Translations under genes and position numbers: made by a program
Notes under the pieces: model-generated
The model's database searches: none
Told to the model about the DNA's origin: nothing
Seen by the model: the letters and a program-made list of their open reading frames with translations, nothing else
Shown here: positions 43,240-52,657 of the stretch, piece by piece
How the letters are laid out: the number at the start of each line of letters is the position of its first letter
How positions within the stretch are numbered: position 1 is the first letter of the stretch
Origin: Actibacterium sp. XHP0104
GTDB lineage: Bacteria > Pseudomonadota > Alphaproteobacteria > Rhodobacterales > Rhodobacteraceae
Direction: 5' to 3'
Assembly (NCBI RefSeq): GCF_025751515.1
Contig: NZ_JAOWLE010000001.1
Span: forward strand, 558,001-622,000
Length of the DNA stretch: 64,000 nucleotides

Positions 43240-44775
43240 GTGAGCGAGAGTATTTTTATCGGTGGCGGCGGCGAGGGCTATGCAGAGCCCCAGAGCCTGC
43301 TTTTGGGCTATGCCAACCGTCACGGCCTGATCGCCGGGGCGACGGGCACGGGCAAGACCGTGACCCTGCAAATCCTGGCCGAGGGCTTTTCGGCCGCCGG
43401 CGTTCCGGTCTTTGTCTCTGACATCAAGGGCGATCTGTCGGGCCTTGGCGCGGCGGGGTCCGAGGGGTTCAAGCTGCACGAGGCCTTCACCAAGCGGGCC
43501 GAGACCATCGGGCTGGATCTGGCCTACAGGGCCTTTCCGGTCACGTTCTGGGATCTCTTCGGCAAGCAGGGCCATCCCATCCGCACCACCGTGGCCGAGA
43601 TGGGGCCGCTGCTGATCTCGCGCCTGCTGGAACTGACCGAGGCGCAAGAGGGTATTCTGAACATCGCCTTCCGCGTGGCCGACGAAGAGGGCCTGCCGCT
43701 GTTGGACCTCAAAGACCTGCAATCCATGCTGGTCTGGCTGGGCGAGAACCGCGCCGATCTCAGCTTGCGCTACGGCAATGTCTCGACCGCCTCGATCGGG
43801 GCGATTCAGCGGCGTCTGCTGGTGCTGGAAAACCAGGGCGGGGCGGGCCTGTTTGGAGAGCCGGCGCTGGATCTCGATGACATGATGCTGATTGATGCCG
43901 ACGGGCGCGGGCGGATCAACATCCTGGCCGCCGACACGCTGATGAGCAGCCCGCGGCTTTATGCGACTTTCCTGCTGTGGATGCTGTCCGAGCTGTTCGA
44001 AACCCTGCCCGAGGTGGGCGACCCCGACAAACCCAAGCTGGTGTTCTTTTTCGACGAGGCGCACCTGCTGTTCGACGACGCGCCCAAGGCGCTGGTCGAC
44101 AAGGTGGAACAGGTGGCGCGTCTGATCCGGTCAAAGGGGGTTGGCGTCTATTTCTGCACCCAGAACCCGGCCGATGTGCCCGAGGATATTCTGGGCCAGC
44201 TGGGCAACCGGGTGCAGCATGCGCTGCGCGCCTTTACCGCCAAGGATCGCAAGGATCTGAAACTGGCGGCGCAGACCTATCGCGACAATCCGCGCTTCAG
44301 CACCGAGGACGCCATCCGCGAGGTCGGCGTGGGCGAGGCCGTGACCTCGATGCTGGTGCGCAAGGGCATTCCCGGCGTGGTCGAGCGCACGCTGATCCGC
44401 CCGCCCAGCTCGCAGCTGGGGCCGCTGGATGTGGCGACGCGCGCGGCGCTGATCGGCATGTCGCCGGTGGCGGGCAAGTATGACACGGTGGTCGACCGGG
44501 ACTCGGCGCATGAGGTGCTGACCCGGCGGGCCGAGAAAGCCGCCGCCGAGGCCGAAGCCGCCGAACGGGCCGAGGAAGAGGCCGAGGCGCGCGAACGCGA
44601 ATACCGCACCGCGCGGCGTTACGAGGGCACGCGGGTCAGCCGGTCGTCCAGCAGATCACGTAAGGATGACAGTATCGGCTCTGCCATCGGCAAAGTTGTC
44701 ATCAAAGAGCTGAAAGGCACCACCGGACGCCGCATCGTGCGCGGCATCCTGGGCGGCCTGTTCAAGGGGCGCTAG
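43240..44775 (+). CDS. HerA-like ATPase of the DUF853 (YjgR) family
   Basis: A 511-residue P-loop ATPase of the FtsK-HerA class. Walker A is GATGTGKT at 33-40 and Walker [16 protein letters not shown] near 270. [37 protein letters not shown] near 300 carries the sensor and Arg residues. The C-terminal part (about 425-470) is a charged coiled coil rich in Glu, Ala and Arg, ending in a basic tail. GTG 43240 is chosen because GAGGAG lies eight bases upstream. The substrate is unknown, with DNA or protein translocation likely for the class. Confidence 0.92.
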   Translation: MSESIFIGGGGEGYAEPQSLLLGYANRHGLIAGATGTGKTVTLQILAEGFSAAGVPVFVSDIKGDLSGLGAAGSEGFKLHEAFTKRAETIGLDLAYRAFPVTFWDLFGKQGHPIRTTVAEMGPLLISRLLELTEAQEGILNIAFRVADEEGLPLLDLKDLQSMLVWLGENRADLSLRYGNVSTASIGAIQRRLLVLENQGGAGLFGEPALDLDDMMLIDADGRGRINILAADTLMSSPRLYATFLLWMLSELFETLPEVGDPDKPKLVFFFDEAHLLFDDAPKALVDKVEQVARLIRSKGVGVYFCTQNPADVPEDILGQLGNRVQHALRAFTAKDRKDLKLAAQTYRDNPRFSTEDAIREVGVGEAVTSMLVRKGIPGVVERTLIRPPSSQLGPLDVATRAALIGMSPVAGKYDTVVDRDSAHEVLTRRAEKAAAEAEAAERAEEEAEAREREYRTARRYEGTRVSRSSSRSRKDDSIGSAIGKVVIKELKGTTGRRIVRGILGGLFKGR

Positions 44776-44778
44776 GGG

Positions 44779-45399
44779 TCAGGACATCGCGGCGATCAGG
44801 CGGCCCAGGGCGGCGGCCGGATCGTCGGTTTTCCAGATCTCTTCGCCGATGCCAAAGAAATCGGTCACGGGGGTAATGCGGGCGATGATGTCGGCATCCA
44901 GCGCACCCTCGGCCACGACCGGCACTTCGATCATCTGCGACCACCATTCGAACAGCTCGAACGCGGCCATCGTGCCGTCGCCCAGCGCGCTGGCGCCGAC
45001 GGGGCCAAAGCTGATGTAATCGGCACCGGCCTCGCCCGCGTTCATGCCGTCATGGCGCGAGGCGCCGCAATGGGCGCCCACGATGGCATCCGCGCCCAGA
45101 TCCTTGCGGATCTTGCGGACAGATCGCGCGCCGTCGGTCAGGTGCACGCCATCCAGGCCCAGCCGTTCGACCAGTTGCACATGGTTTTCGATGGTCAGCG
45201 CGATGTCGCGGGCATGGGTGACCTCGCGCAGCGCGTCGGCGGCGCGAGCCACGCGGTCTTCGTCACGGGTGGCCAGGGCCAGGCGCACACAGGCGACCTC
45301 ATGCGCATCCAGAACATCCGCGAGAGCCGAGGGAAAGCTGGACAGCTCGAATTCGGGCGGGGTGATCAGATAGATTTGCGGGCGCTCGATCTCGGCCAT
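44779..45399 (-). CDS. Thiamine phosphate synthase family protein
   Basis: A 206-residue TIM-barrel protein of the ThiE/TenI family, which joins the pyrimidine and thiazole parts of thiamine. It begins with PQIYLITPPEF and has NHVQLVERLGLDGVHLTDGARSVRKIRKDLG near 72-102 and GADYISFGPVGAS near 129. The phosphate-binding loops are partly conserved, and the usual KDR element of ThiE is not obvious, so it may be a ThiE-like paralogue. Its end lies three bases from the end of the HerA-like gene (convergent). Confidence 0.8.
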   Translation of the reverse strand: MAEIERPQIYLITPPEFELSSFPSALADVLDAHEVACVRLALATRDEDRVARAADALREVTHARDIALTIENHVQLVERLGLDGVHLTDGARSVRKIRKDLGADAIVGAHCGASRHDGMNAGEAGADYISFGPVGASALGDGTMAAFELFEWWSQMIEVPVVAEGALDADIIARITPVTDFFGIGEEIWKTDDPAAALGRLIAAMS

Positions 45400-45454
45400 T
45401 CGCGGGCTCCTTGGTGCAGGTTTCCGCCCCTATAGCGGGGATTTTCGCGCTTGG

Positions 45455-45784
45455 CTACTTTGCCGGCATGTCGCCGACAAAATCGCGCGCCAGCGCCATC
45501 CATTGCGCCCGGCGGGTGTCATCGGCCAGCCCGTCATCAGTGACATCGATCATGCCGCCCATCTTGCGCTCGGTGAATTCCATCGGCCCGGCGCCGTCGA
45601 TCTGCAACGCGGCGGCCTCGTTATCCTTGCCGACGCGAAACATGCCGCCGCCCTTGTGCACGCCGCACAGCATGTTGCCGTTCAGCAGGAAACACAGGCC
45701 GCCGAACATCTTTTTCTCGGACACACCGTCCAGATGGGCCAGATCGTCGCGCATCAGCTGCGCCAGCCCTTCGTCATAGGCCAT
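45455..45784 (-). CDS. TfoX N-terminal domain protein
   Basis: A 109-residue protein consisting only of a TfoX/Sxy N-terminal domain: LMRDDLAHLDGVSEKKMFGGLCFLLNGNMLCGV near 10-42, followed by RVGKDNEAAAL and a C-terminal WMALARDFVGDMPAK. The full TfoX competence regulator has a second, C-terminal domain that is missing here, which is usual for this short class in alphaproteobacteria. The function is not known. It lies upstream of the ThiE-like gene on the same strand and is divergent from the trmJ-like gene. Confidence 0.87.
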   Translation of the reverse strand: MAYDEGLAQLMRDDLAHLDGVSEKKMFGGLCFLLNGNMLCGVHKGGGMFRVGKDNEAAALQIDGAGPMEFTERKMGGMIDVTDDGLADDTRRAQWMALARDFVGDMPAK

Positions 45785-45852
45785 GGGTCCGCCTCCTTGC
45801 CATGTGGATGCGGCCAGCGTATCACCCCCGCGATCAAAGGGGAAAGAGCAAG

Positions 45853-46599
45853 ATGAGCACCGATCCGATCCAGCCGGCCTTTATTCTGGTGAACCCGCAG
45901 ATGGGCGAAAACATCGGCGCGGCGGCGCGGGCGATGTGGAATTTCGGGCTGGACCGGATGCGCCTTGTGGCGCCGCGCGACGGCTGGCCGAATGAGCGCG
46001 CCGTGGCGCTGGCCTCGGGCGCGGGGCGGCTGTTGGATGATGCGGGGCTTTATGACACCACGGCGCAGGCGATTGCCGATTGCGACTATGTGTTCGCCAC
46101 CACGGCACGCGCGCGCGGCCTGACCAAGCCGGTGATGACGCCCGAACGCGCGATGGATCATGCCCGCGCCCTGTCGGCCGAGGGAAAGCGCGTGGGCGTG
46201 TTGTTCGGCCCCGAACGCGCGGGGCTGGAAAATGACGATATCGTGCGGGCGAACGCGATTATCTCGGTGCCGGTGAACCCGGAATTCGCCTCGCTGAACC
46301 TTGGGCAATGTGTGTTGCTGACCGCCTATGAATGGCGCCGCCAGACGGCCCAGATCGTGCCCGAGGTCGTCGAGATGGCGAAAACCGAATGGGCCGGCCA
46401 TGTCGAGGTGGAAAAGCTGGGCGACCACTATGAGGATCGCCTTGTCGAGGCCGGCTTCTTTTTCCCCGAGACCAAGGCCGAGGGCATGAAACAGAACCTG
46501 CGCAACATGTGGAGCCGGATGCCGCTGACCCGCGCCGATGTGCAGATCCTGCACGGGGTGATGCGGCAAATGGTGCGCTGGAAAGAGCGCGGCGACTGA
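45853..46599 (+). CDS. trmJ: tRNA/rRNA 2'-O-methyltransferase of the TrmJ type
   Basis: A 248-residue SPOUT methyltransferase. The knot motifs are present: AFILVNPQMGENIGAAARAMWNFGLD near 9-34, GVLFGPERAGLENDDI near 117 and ISVPVNPEFASLNLGQCVLLTAYEW near 138-160. The protein is therefore TrmH-family group 1 (TrmJ, formerly YfhQ), which methylates position 32 of several tRNAs. The C-terminal extension (about 165-248) matches TrmJ. AAGAG precedes ATG 45853. It is followed by ctaA 57 bases later. Confidence 0.88.
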   Translation: MSTDPIQPAFILVNPQMGENIGAAARAMWNFGLDRMRLVAPRDGWPNERAVALASGAGRLLDDAGLYDTTAQAIADCDYVFATTARARGLTKPVMTPERAMDHARALSAEGKRVGVLFGPERAGLENDDIVRANAIISVPVNPEFASLNLGQCVLLTAYEWRRQTAQIVPEVVEMAKTEWAGHVEVEKLGDHYEDRLVEAGFFFPETKAEGMKQNLRNMWSRMPLTRADVQILHGVMRQMVRWKERGD

Positions 46600-46655
46600 C
46601 TTGCAGGGCAGGGGCCGCGCGCCTACTGTCCGGGGAAAGAGTTCTGGGGGATCGC

Positions 46656-47795
46656 ATGAGCGGTAAACGCAGCATTTTCGAAGAGGTGGGCAATGCGCCC
46701 GCGCAAAAGCCCGCCGCCCAGCCGGGGCTGATCGACAAGGGCCACAAGGGCGCGCGCGGCGCGATCCGGGTGTGGCTGGTCGTGTTGTTCGTCATGGTTG
46801 CGGCGATGATCCTGGTCGGCGGGCTGACCCGGCTGACCGACAGCGGGCTGTCGATCACCGAATGGCGCCCCGTGACCGGCGCGCTGCCGCCGATGAACGA
46901 GGCCGCCTGGGCCGCCGAGTTCGAAAAATACCAGCAGATTCCGGAATATCAGTTGCAGAACAAGGGCATGTCCCTGTCCGAATTCAAGACAATCTATTGG
47001 TGGGAATGGGGCCATCGCCAGCTGGGCCGCGCGATCGGTCTGGTCTGGGCGCTGGGGTTTGTCTTCTTTGCCGCGACCCGCAAGATCCCGACCGGATGGT
47101 CGGGGCGTTTGCTGGGCATCGGCATTCTTGGGGGCGCGCAGGGCGCGATCGGCTGGTGGATGGTCAGCTCTGGCCTGACCGGCTCGCGGCTGGATGTGGC
47201 GTCTTACCGTCTGGCCACGCACCTGGGGCTGGCCTTCGTGATCCTTGGGTTTATCGGCTGGTATGTATTGATGCTGAGCCGTTCGGAAAAAGACCTGATG
47301 CAGGCGCGGCGCGGGCGCGAGGCCAAGCTGTTTTCCATGGGCACCGGGCTGATGCATTTCGCGTTCCTGCAAATCCTGCTGGGGGCGCTGGTGGCGGGCA
47401 TTGACGCGGGCCGTGGCTATACCGACTGGCCGCTGATGGCCGGGGGCTTTTTCCCGCCCGACATGTTCGAGCTGACGCCCGTCTGGCGCAATTTCTTCGA
47501 GGATGACGGGCTGGTGCAATTCATGCACCGCATCGCCGGTTATCTGCTGCTGGTGTTCGGTATCATCGTCTGGCGGCGCGGTCGCAAAAGCGGCAACATC
47601 CGCACCCGTGCGGCCTTTGACGCGGTGCTGGGGATGCTGGTGTTGCAGGCCGTGCTGGGCATTGCGACGGTCATGCATTCGTCGCCGCTGCACCTGGCGA
47701 TCCTGCATCAGCTGGGCGCGATTCTGCTGTGGGTGCTGATCCTGCGGGCGCGGTTCAGTGCGCAATATCCCACTGCCCAATCGGTAAGGGGCTGA
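46656..47795 (+). CDS. ctaA: Heme A synthase
   Basis: A 379-residue membrane protein with about eight transmembrane helices. It oxidises heme O to heme A for cytochrome aa3 oxidase. Haem-ligand and family motifs are RLTDSGLSITEWRPVTGALPP near 57, WEWGHRQLGRAIG near 117, ATHLGLAF near 188, VQFMHRIAGYLLLVFG near 286 and MHSSPLHLAILHQLGA near 333. It is the type 2 form typical of alphaproteobacteria. It is followed by the M32 carboxypeptidase after two bases. Confidence 0.95.
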   Translation: MSGKRSIFEEVGNAPAQKPAAQPGLIDKGHKGARGAIRVWLVVLFVMVAAMILVGGLTRLTDSGLSITEWRPVTGALPPMNEAAWAAEFEKYQQIPEYQLQNKGMSLSEFKTIYWWEWGHRQLGRAIGLVWALGFVFFAATRKIPTGWSGRLLGIGILGGAQGAIGWWMVSSGLTGSRLDVASYRLATHLGLAFVILGFIGWYVLMLSRSEKDLMQARRGREAKLFSMGTGLMHFAFLQILLGALVAGIDAGRGYTDWPLMAGGFFPPDMFELTPVWRNFFEDDGLVQFMHRIAGYLLLVFGIIVWRRGRKSGNIRTRAAFDAVLGMLVLQAVLGIATVMHSSPLHLAILHQLGAILLWVLILRARFSAQYPTAQSVRG

Positions 47796-47796
47796 G

Positions 47797-49275
47797 ATGA
47801 GCGCCTTTGACCAACTGATGGCCCATCAGCACCAGACCGAGGCCCTGGCCCAGGTCGCGGGCCGGCTGGGCTGGGATCAGGAAACCATCATGCCGCGCGG
47901 GGCCGCCGCCCAACGGGCCGAGGAAATCGGCGCGCTGGAATCGGTGCTGCATGCGCGCCGCACCGATCCGCGTGTGGGTGACTGGCTGGCCGCGATTGAC
48001 GACGTGGCGCTTGATGCGGTCGGGCGCGCCAAGATGCGCCATATCCGCCGCTCCTATGCGCGGGCGACCAAGATCCCCGAGGCCCTGGCCACCGAGATCG
48101 CCAAGACCACCAGCCGTGCCCAGGGTATCTGGGCCGAGGCGCGCGCCGCCGATGACGTGGCGCATTTCCTGCCGGTGCTGGAAAAGGTCGTGGCGCTGAA
48201 ACGGCAAGAGGCCGCCGCGCTGGCCGCTGGCGGCGATCTATATGATGCGCTGCTTGAGGATTACGAGCCCGGCACCACATCGGCCCAGATCAGCGCCATG
48301 TTCGACCGGATGCGCCCGCGCCTTGTGATGCTGCGCGAACGGGTCATGGCCAGCGGCAAGACCGCGCCGCGCGTCACCGGCCATTTCGATTCTGATGCGC
48401 AGATGACGCTGGCGCATGAGGTGGCGGAACGGTTCGGCTATGACTGGCGGCATGGGCGGCTGGATAAATCGGTGCATCCGTTTTCCAGCGGCTCGGGCAC
48501 CGATGTGCGCATCACCACGCGGGTCGATGAGAAAGACCCGTTCAACTGCCTTTATTCCACCATTCACGAGGTCGGCCACGCCACCTATGAACAGCAGATC
48601 GCGCCGGAATATGCGCTGACGCCGCTGGGCGCTGGCGTGTCGATGGGTGTGCATGAAAGCCAAAGCCGGATCTATGAAAACCAGATCGCGCGCGGGCAGG
48701 CCTTTACCAGCTGGCTGTTTGGCCGCATGCGTGATGTGTTTGGCGATGCGGGCGCGGCGGATGCCGATGCGTTCTACCGCGCCGTTAACCGCGTGCATTC
48801 GGGCTATATCCGCACCGAGGCGGACGAGGTGCATTACAACCTGCATGTCATGCTGCGCTATGACCTCGAGCGCGCCCTGATCTCGGGTGATCTGGCCGTG
48901 GCCGATCTGGAAACTGCCTGGAACGACCGGTTCCACCATGATTTCGGCGTGGTGGTCGACAAGCCGTCGAACGGCGTGTTGCAGGATGTGCACTGGTCGG
49001 TCGGGCTGTTCGGCTATTTCCCGACCTATACGCTGGGCAATGTCTATGCGGGCTGCCTGAACCTGGCGATGCGTGCGGCGGTGCCGGGGCTGGACGACCA
49101 GCTGGCACGTGGTGACACCAGCGGCGCCATGGCCTGGCTGCGCGAGAACCTGCAACGCCATGGCGGGCTTTATCAGCCGCGCGAGGTGATCGAGCGCGCC
49201 TGCGGCTTTGACCCCAACGAGGCACCGCTGCTAGACTATCTCGATGCCAAATTCGGGACGCTTTATGACCTCTGA
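47797..49275 (+). CDS. Carboxypeptidase Taq (peptidase family M32)
   Basis: A 492-residue zinc metallocarboxypeptidase. The zinc motif is HEVGH (His257, Glu258, His261) in STIHEVGHATYEQQ. Other M32 signatures are HPFSSGSGTDVRITTRVDE near 227, MGVHESQSRIYENQIAR near 285 and VHSGYIRTEADEVHYNLHV near 334. It is cytoplasmic (no signal) and removes C-terminal residues from peptides. The end overlaps the first sulfotransferase gene by 11 bases. Confidence 0.95.
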   Translation: MSAFDQLMAHQHQTEALAQVAGRLGWDQETIMPRGAAAQRAEEIGALESVLHARRTDPRVGDWLAAIDDVALDAVGRAKMRHIRRSYARATKIPEALATEIAKTTSRAQGIWAEARAADDVAHFLPVLEKVVALKRQEAAALAAGGDLYDALLEDYEPGTTSAQISAMFDRMRPRLVMLRERVMASGKTAPRVTGHFDSDAQMTLAHEVAERFGYDWRHGRLDKSVHPFSSGSGTDVRITTRVDEKDPFNCLYSTIHEVGHATYEQQIAPEYALTPLGAGVSMGVHESQSRIYENQIARGQAFTSWLFGRMRDVFGDAGAADADAFYRAVNRVHSGYIRTEADEVHYNLHVMLRYDLERALISGDLAVADLETAWNDRFHHDFGVVVDKPSNGVLQDVHWSVGLFGYFPTYTLGNVYAGCLNLAMRAAVPGLDDQLARGDTSGAMAWLRENLQRHGGLYQPREVIERACGFDPNEAPLLDYLDAKFGTLYDL

Positions 49276-49945
49276 GCCGAAAAGACTGCCGCGCGTGGTG
49301 GCGATCGGGTTCAACAAATGCGGCACGCGCGGGCTGGGCTATCTGTTCGAGGCGGCCGGGCACAAGATGGTGCACAATAAGCTGCGCCGCCCGCTGCGGA
49401 TCAGCCGCTGGGTCGGCCGCATCATGCGCGACAACATCGCCGCCGGACGCAAGGTGTTCGACGGGATTGAGGATTTTACCTTTTACTGTGACCTGATCTA
49501 CAGCACCCCCAGCGAAACCTATGACGGCAACAGCGCCTTTCGCGAAATCCTGCGCGACTATCCCGGCACGGTGCTGCTGCTCAATACCCGCGACCGCGAA
49601 GCCTGGATTCGCTCGCGGCTGCGGCACGGCCATGGCAGCTTTGCGCAAAAGCACATGTCGGCGCGGGGGCTGGCCGATCTGGATGCTCTTGCGGATGCCT
49701 GGCGCGCGGAATGGGACGCCCATCATGCCGATGTGCGGGCGTTCATGGCGGACAAGCCGGAACAGCTGATCGTGTTCGACATCCAGCAGGACGATATCGC
49801 CGATCTGATCGAGCGCCTGCCGGGCTATGGGCTGCGCGCCGAGGACTGGCGCGATATCGGACGCTCGCGCGGTCGCAAGATGCATCCGCTCGTGGCCTGG
49901 ACCAAACGCCAGATCGCTCATAATCGCCCCCGGAGCTATCGCTAG
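49265..49945 (+). CDS. Sulfotransferase family protein 1
   Basis: A 226-residue protein with a sulfotransferase-like PAPS-binding start, RVVAIGFNKCGTRGLGYLFEAAGHKM, near 14-40 (phosphosulfate loop FNKCGTRGL). A 3'-phosphate region TVLLLNTRDREAWIRSRLR lies near 105-122. There are no membrane helices. The acceptor is unknown. It overlaps the carboxypeptidase gene and is followed 8 bases later by a second sulfotransferase, so the two likely act in one process, perhaps a sulfated surface glycan. Confidence 0.85.
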   Translation: MTSEPKRLPRVVAIGFNKCGTRGLGYLFEAAGHKMVHNKLRRPLRISRWVGRIMRDNIAAGRKVFDGIEDFTFYCDLIYSTPSETYDGNSAFREILRDYPGTVLLLNTRDREAWIRSRLRHGHGSFAQKHMSARGLADLDALADAWRAEWDAHHADVRAFMADKPEQLIVFDIQQDDIADLIERLPGYGLRAEDWRDIGRSRGRKMHPLVAWTKRQIAHNRPRSYR

Positions 49946-49953
49946 AGGCCCGT

Positions 49954-50754
49954 ATGGATCTGCCGCTTTATCTCAACGATATCGATTCAGACGATCTCAA
50001 AACCCGCCTGCTGGCACCTTTTGCGCCGCGTTACCGGGTGCTGCGGCAGTTGCGGGCAGAGCCGCGCGACATGCGCATGCCGCTGCGCGACCTGGTGATG
50101 ACGCCGGACCGGAAATTCCTGTTTCTACGCAATGCCAAGGCCGGGTGCACCTCGATCGCGCAGATCCTGTATTACTATGCCACCGGCGAGTTCTTTCCGC
50201 GCAGCATTCACCGCGCCCAAAAAGGGGTGTTGCTTTCGCGGTATCACTGGGCCGATATCAAACCCGTTCTGGCGTCGGGCCAGCCCTGTCTTTTCACCTT
50301 TGTCCGCGATCCCGAGGCACGGGCCTATTCGGCCTTTACCAACTTTTTCGTCGATCAAAAGAACATCGCCCGCCACAACCACATGCCCGCGATGACGGCC
50401 CTGGGTTTTGATCCAGGCAAGGGCGACAGCCGCAACTTTGACATCTATCTGGATTATCTCGAAGCCTGTCTCGAGGCCGACGCTTTGCGCACCAGCACCC
50501 ATTTCAGGCCTCAGGTGATGAATATCTGTTTCGGCAAGCTGGCCTATGATTTCATCGGCAAACTGGAGAACATTGCCGAGGATCTGCCCCGCGTGTTCGA
50601 GATGGGCGGGGCGCCGGGCTTTCCGCCTTCCGAGGTCATGAACGCGCGGTTCAATCCCTCGAAGGCCAAGCGCCCGCCGCGGTTAAGCCCCCCGCAGCGT
50701 GCGCGAATCCGCAAGATATTCGAGGCGGATTATCAGGCCTTCGGTTACGACTGA
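49954..50754 (+). CDS. Sulfotransferase family 2 protein
   Basis: A 266-residue protein of the sulfotransferase family 2 type. The phosphosulfate loop is FLFLRNAKAGCTSI near 55-68 and the 3'-phosphate-binding motif FVRDPEARAYSAFTNFF lies near 112-128. It has no membrane segment. In bacteria such enzymes sulfate capsule, exopolysaccharide or lipopolysaccharide sugars. The target here is unknown. Its 3' end overlaps the oppositely oriented enoyl-CoA hydratase by 10 bases. Confidence 0.87.
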   Translation: MDLPLYLNDIDSDDLKTRLLAPFAPRYRVLRQLRAEPRDMRMPLRDLVMTPDRKFLFLRNAKAGCTSIAQILYYYATGEFFPRSIHRAQKGVLLSRYHWADIKPVLASGQPCLFTFVRDPEARAYSAFTNFFVDQKNIARHNHMPAMTALGFDPGKGDSRNFDIYLDYLEACLEADALRTSTHFRPQVMNICFGKLAYDFIGKLENIAEDLPRVFEMGGAPGFPPSEVMNARFNPSKAKRPPRLSPPQRARIRKIFEADYQAFGYD

Positions 50755-51539
50755 TCCCAGTCGGGCTGACGCTTGTCGAGAAAGGCGCTGATGCCTTCGT
50801 TGGTGTCGCGATACAGCATGTTCTGCACCATCACGTCACCGGCATAGGCATAGGCCTGATCCAGCGGCATTTGCAGCTGCTCATAGAACGCCTCTTTGCC
50901 GATCTTGACCGCCGCGCCCAGTTTCGAGGCCACGGTATCGGCCAGTTCGCGGCTGGCGTCTTGCAGCTGTTCGTGCGGCACGACGCGATTGACCAGGCCA
51001 AGGGCCTCGGCGCGTTCGGCGGGGATGAACTGGCCGGTGGTCAGCATTTCGAACGCCTGCTTGCGCGGGATGTTGCGCGACAGGGCGACCATGGGGGTGG
51101 AACAGAACAGCCCGATGTTTACGCCGTTCACGCCGAACTTGGTGCCCTGGGCCGCGACGGCCATGTCGCAGGACGCGACCAGCTGACAGCCGGCGGCGGT
51201 GGCGATGCCGTGGACCTCGGCGATGACCGGCTGGGGGATGCGTTGCAGCCCCATCATCACCGCGCCGCAGCGGTTGAAGAGATCGGCGAAATAGGCGCGG
51301 CCGCCATCCTCGGACTGGCGCCCGGCCTGCATTTCCTTGAGATCATGCCCGGCGCAGAACACCTTGCCCGCGCCACGCAGGATAACAGCGCGAATGGTCG
51401 TGTCTTCGCGCAGCTCGGCCAGCTGATCACTGAGCGCGGCCAGCATGGCATCGGACAGGGCGTTCAGCCGCTCGGGGCTGTTCAGCGTCAGTTCCGCAAC
51501 GGCGCCACGGTCCTGACGCAAGAGGATGTTGTCGGTCAT
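50745..51539 (-). CDS. Enoyl-CoA hydratase/isomerase family protein
   Basis: A 264-residue crotonase-fold enzyme. Visible are RLNALSDAMLAALSDQL near 22, the oxyanion-hole segment VFCAGHDLKEMQAGR near 60, and the active-site region IPQPVIAEVHGIATAAGCQLVASCDM near 97-122. The C-terminal half has AERAEALGLVNRVVPHEQL. The usual catalytic Glu pair is not fully clear, so the exact reaction is uncertain. It may take part in fatty acid or amino acid breakdown. The start at 51539 is set by the family N-terminus. Confidence 0.9.
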   Translation of the reverse strand: MTDNILLRQDRGAVAELTLNSPERLNALSDAMLAALSDQLAELREDTTIRAVILRGAGKVFCAGHDLKEMQAGRQSEDGGRAYFADLFNRCGAVMMGLQRIPQPVIAEVHGIATAAGCQLVASCDMAVAAQGTKFGVNGVNIGLFCSTPMVALSRNIPRKQAFEMLTTGQFIPAERAEALGLVNRVVPHEQLQDASRELADTVASKLGAAVKIGKEAFYEQLQMPLDQAYAYAGDVMVQNMLYRDTNEGISAFLDKRQPDWDQS

Positions 51540-51597
51540 CTTGTCATTTCTCCTGTTTGCGGAAACTCTAGGCTGCAACACGACGAGGGGAAAGAGT

Positions 51598-52020
51598 ATG
51601 CAGCTGAAAATGGATATCGCCGCGCTGGAAAAGTTTCTCGAGGCCGAGTTTCCGCAGGTAACGGGGCAGTTCACCATCGAGGATCTTGCGCCGATGCGGG
51701 TGCGGGTGCGGATGAACGTGCAGGATCAGCATCTGCGCCCCGGCGGCACCGTGTCGGGGCCCAGCATGTTTTCGCTGGCCGATTGCGCGATCTACCTGGC
51801 GACGCTGGCGATGATCGGGCCCAAGGGGCTGGCGGTGACGACCAATGCCTCGATCGATTTCATGCGCAAACCGGCCAGCGGGGCCGACATGGTCTGCGAG
51901 GCCAAGCTGCTGAAACTGGGGCGGGTTCTGGCCGTGGGCGACGCGCTGATCTGGTCTGTGGGTCAGGATCAGCCCGTGGCGCGCGCCAGCATGACCTATT
52001 CGATCCCGCCAGAGCGGTGA
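51598..52020 (+). CDS. PaaI-family hotdog thioesterase
   Basis: A 140-residue hotdog-fold protein of the PaaI thioesterase family. The pattern DQHLRPGGTVSGPSMFSLADCAIYLATLAMIG near 45-76 holds the catalytic region and TTNASIDFMRKP the second strand pair. It hydrolyses acyl-CoA esters. The start at 51598 is favoured by GAGGGGAAAGAG just upstream. It is divergent from the enoyl-CoA hydratase, which also handles acyl-CoA. Confidence 0.88.
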   Translation: MQLKMDIAALEKFLEAEFPQVTGQFTIEDLAPMRVRVRMNVQDQHLRPGGTVSGPSMFSLADCAIYLATLAMIGPKGLAVTTNASIDFMRKPASGADMVCEAKLLKLGRVLAVGDALIWSVGQDQPVARASMTYSIPPER

Positions 52021-52100
52021 AAACGGTGTGAAATATGGGGTATATTAATACCTATTTCGCAACGTATTGAAAAAGCATGATAAATCCAGCATTGTGGCGC

Positions 52101-52128
52101 TTGACTGTGCGCGGGAAATGCTTAGAAA
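52101..52128 (+). promoter_or_regulatory. Promoter of rplM-rpsI
   Basis: TTGACT (52101-52106), 16-bp spacer, TAGAAA (52123-52128), about 65 bases before rplM. Confidence 0.55.
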
Positions 52129-52192
52129 CCACCCATCCCAGTTTCCGGGCGCGGTGACGTGCCCATGAACAACAGCCACAGGGCCAAACGAT

Positions 52193-52654
52193 ATGAAAAC
52201 CTTTACCGCTACCCCGGCGGATATCGAGAAGAAATGGATCCTGATCGACGCCGAGGGCGTCGTTCTGGGCCGTCTCGCCTCGATCGTCGCCATGCGTCTG
52301 CGCGGCAAGCACAAGCCGTCCTTCACCCCCCACATGGACATGGGTGACAACGTCATCATCATCAACGCCGACAAGGTGCAGATGACCGGCAAGAAGCGCG
52401 ACGACAAGAAATACTACTGGCACACTGGCCACCCGGGCGGCATCAAGCACCGCACCGCGCGCCAGATCCTGGAAGGCGCCCATCCCGAGCGCGTCGTCAC
52501 CAAAGCCGTTCAGCGCATGCTGCCGGGCAACCGCCTGAGCCGCCAGCAGATGACCAACCTGCGCGTCTACGCCGGTGCCGAGCATCCGCATGAAGCCCAG
52601 CAGCCCGAAGTGCTCGACGTCAAGTCGATGAACTCGAAGAACACCCGGAGCTAA
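52193..52654 (+). CDS. rplM: 50S ribosomal protein L13
   Basis: A 153-residue L13 with the family core [56 protein letters not shown] and [19 protein letters not shown]. It belongs to the early assembly proteins of the large subunit. The C-terminus is slightly longer than in enterobacteria (about 142). It is followed three bases later by rpsI. Confidence 0.97.
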   Translation: MKTFTATPADIEKKWILIDAEGVVLGRLASIVAMRLRGKHKPSFTPHMDMGDNVIIINADKVQMTGKKRDDKKYYWHTGHPGGIKHRTARQILEGAHPERVVTKAVQRMLPGNRLSRQQMTNLRVYAGAEHPHEAQQPEVLDVKSMNSKNTRS

Positions 52655-52657
52655 CCC

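Noticed and set aside
43037-43243. Small plus-strand open frame of 68 residues in the IalB-HerA interval
   Set aside because: It has no ribosome site, spans several hairpins including a terminator, and has a composition unlike neighbouring proteins.
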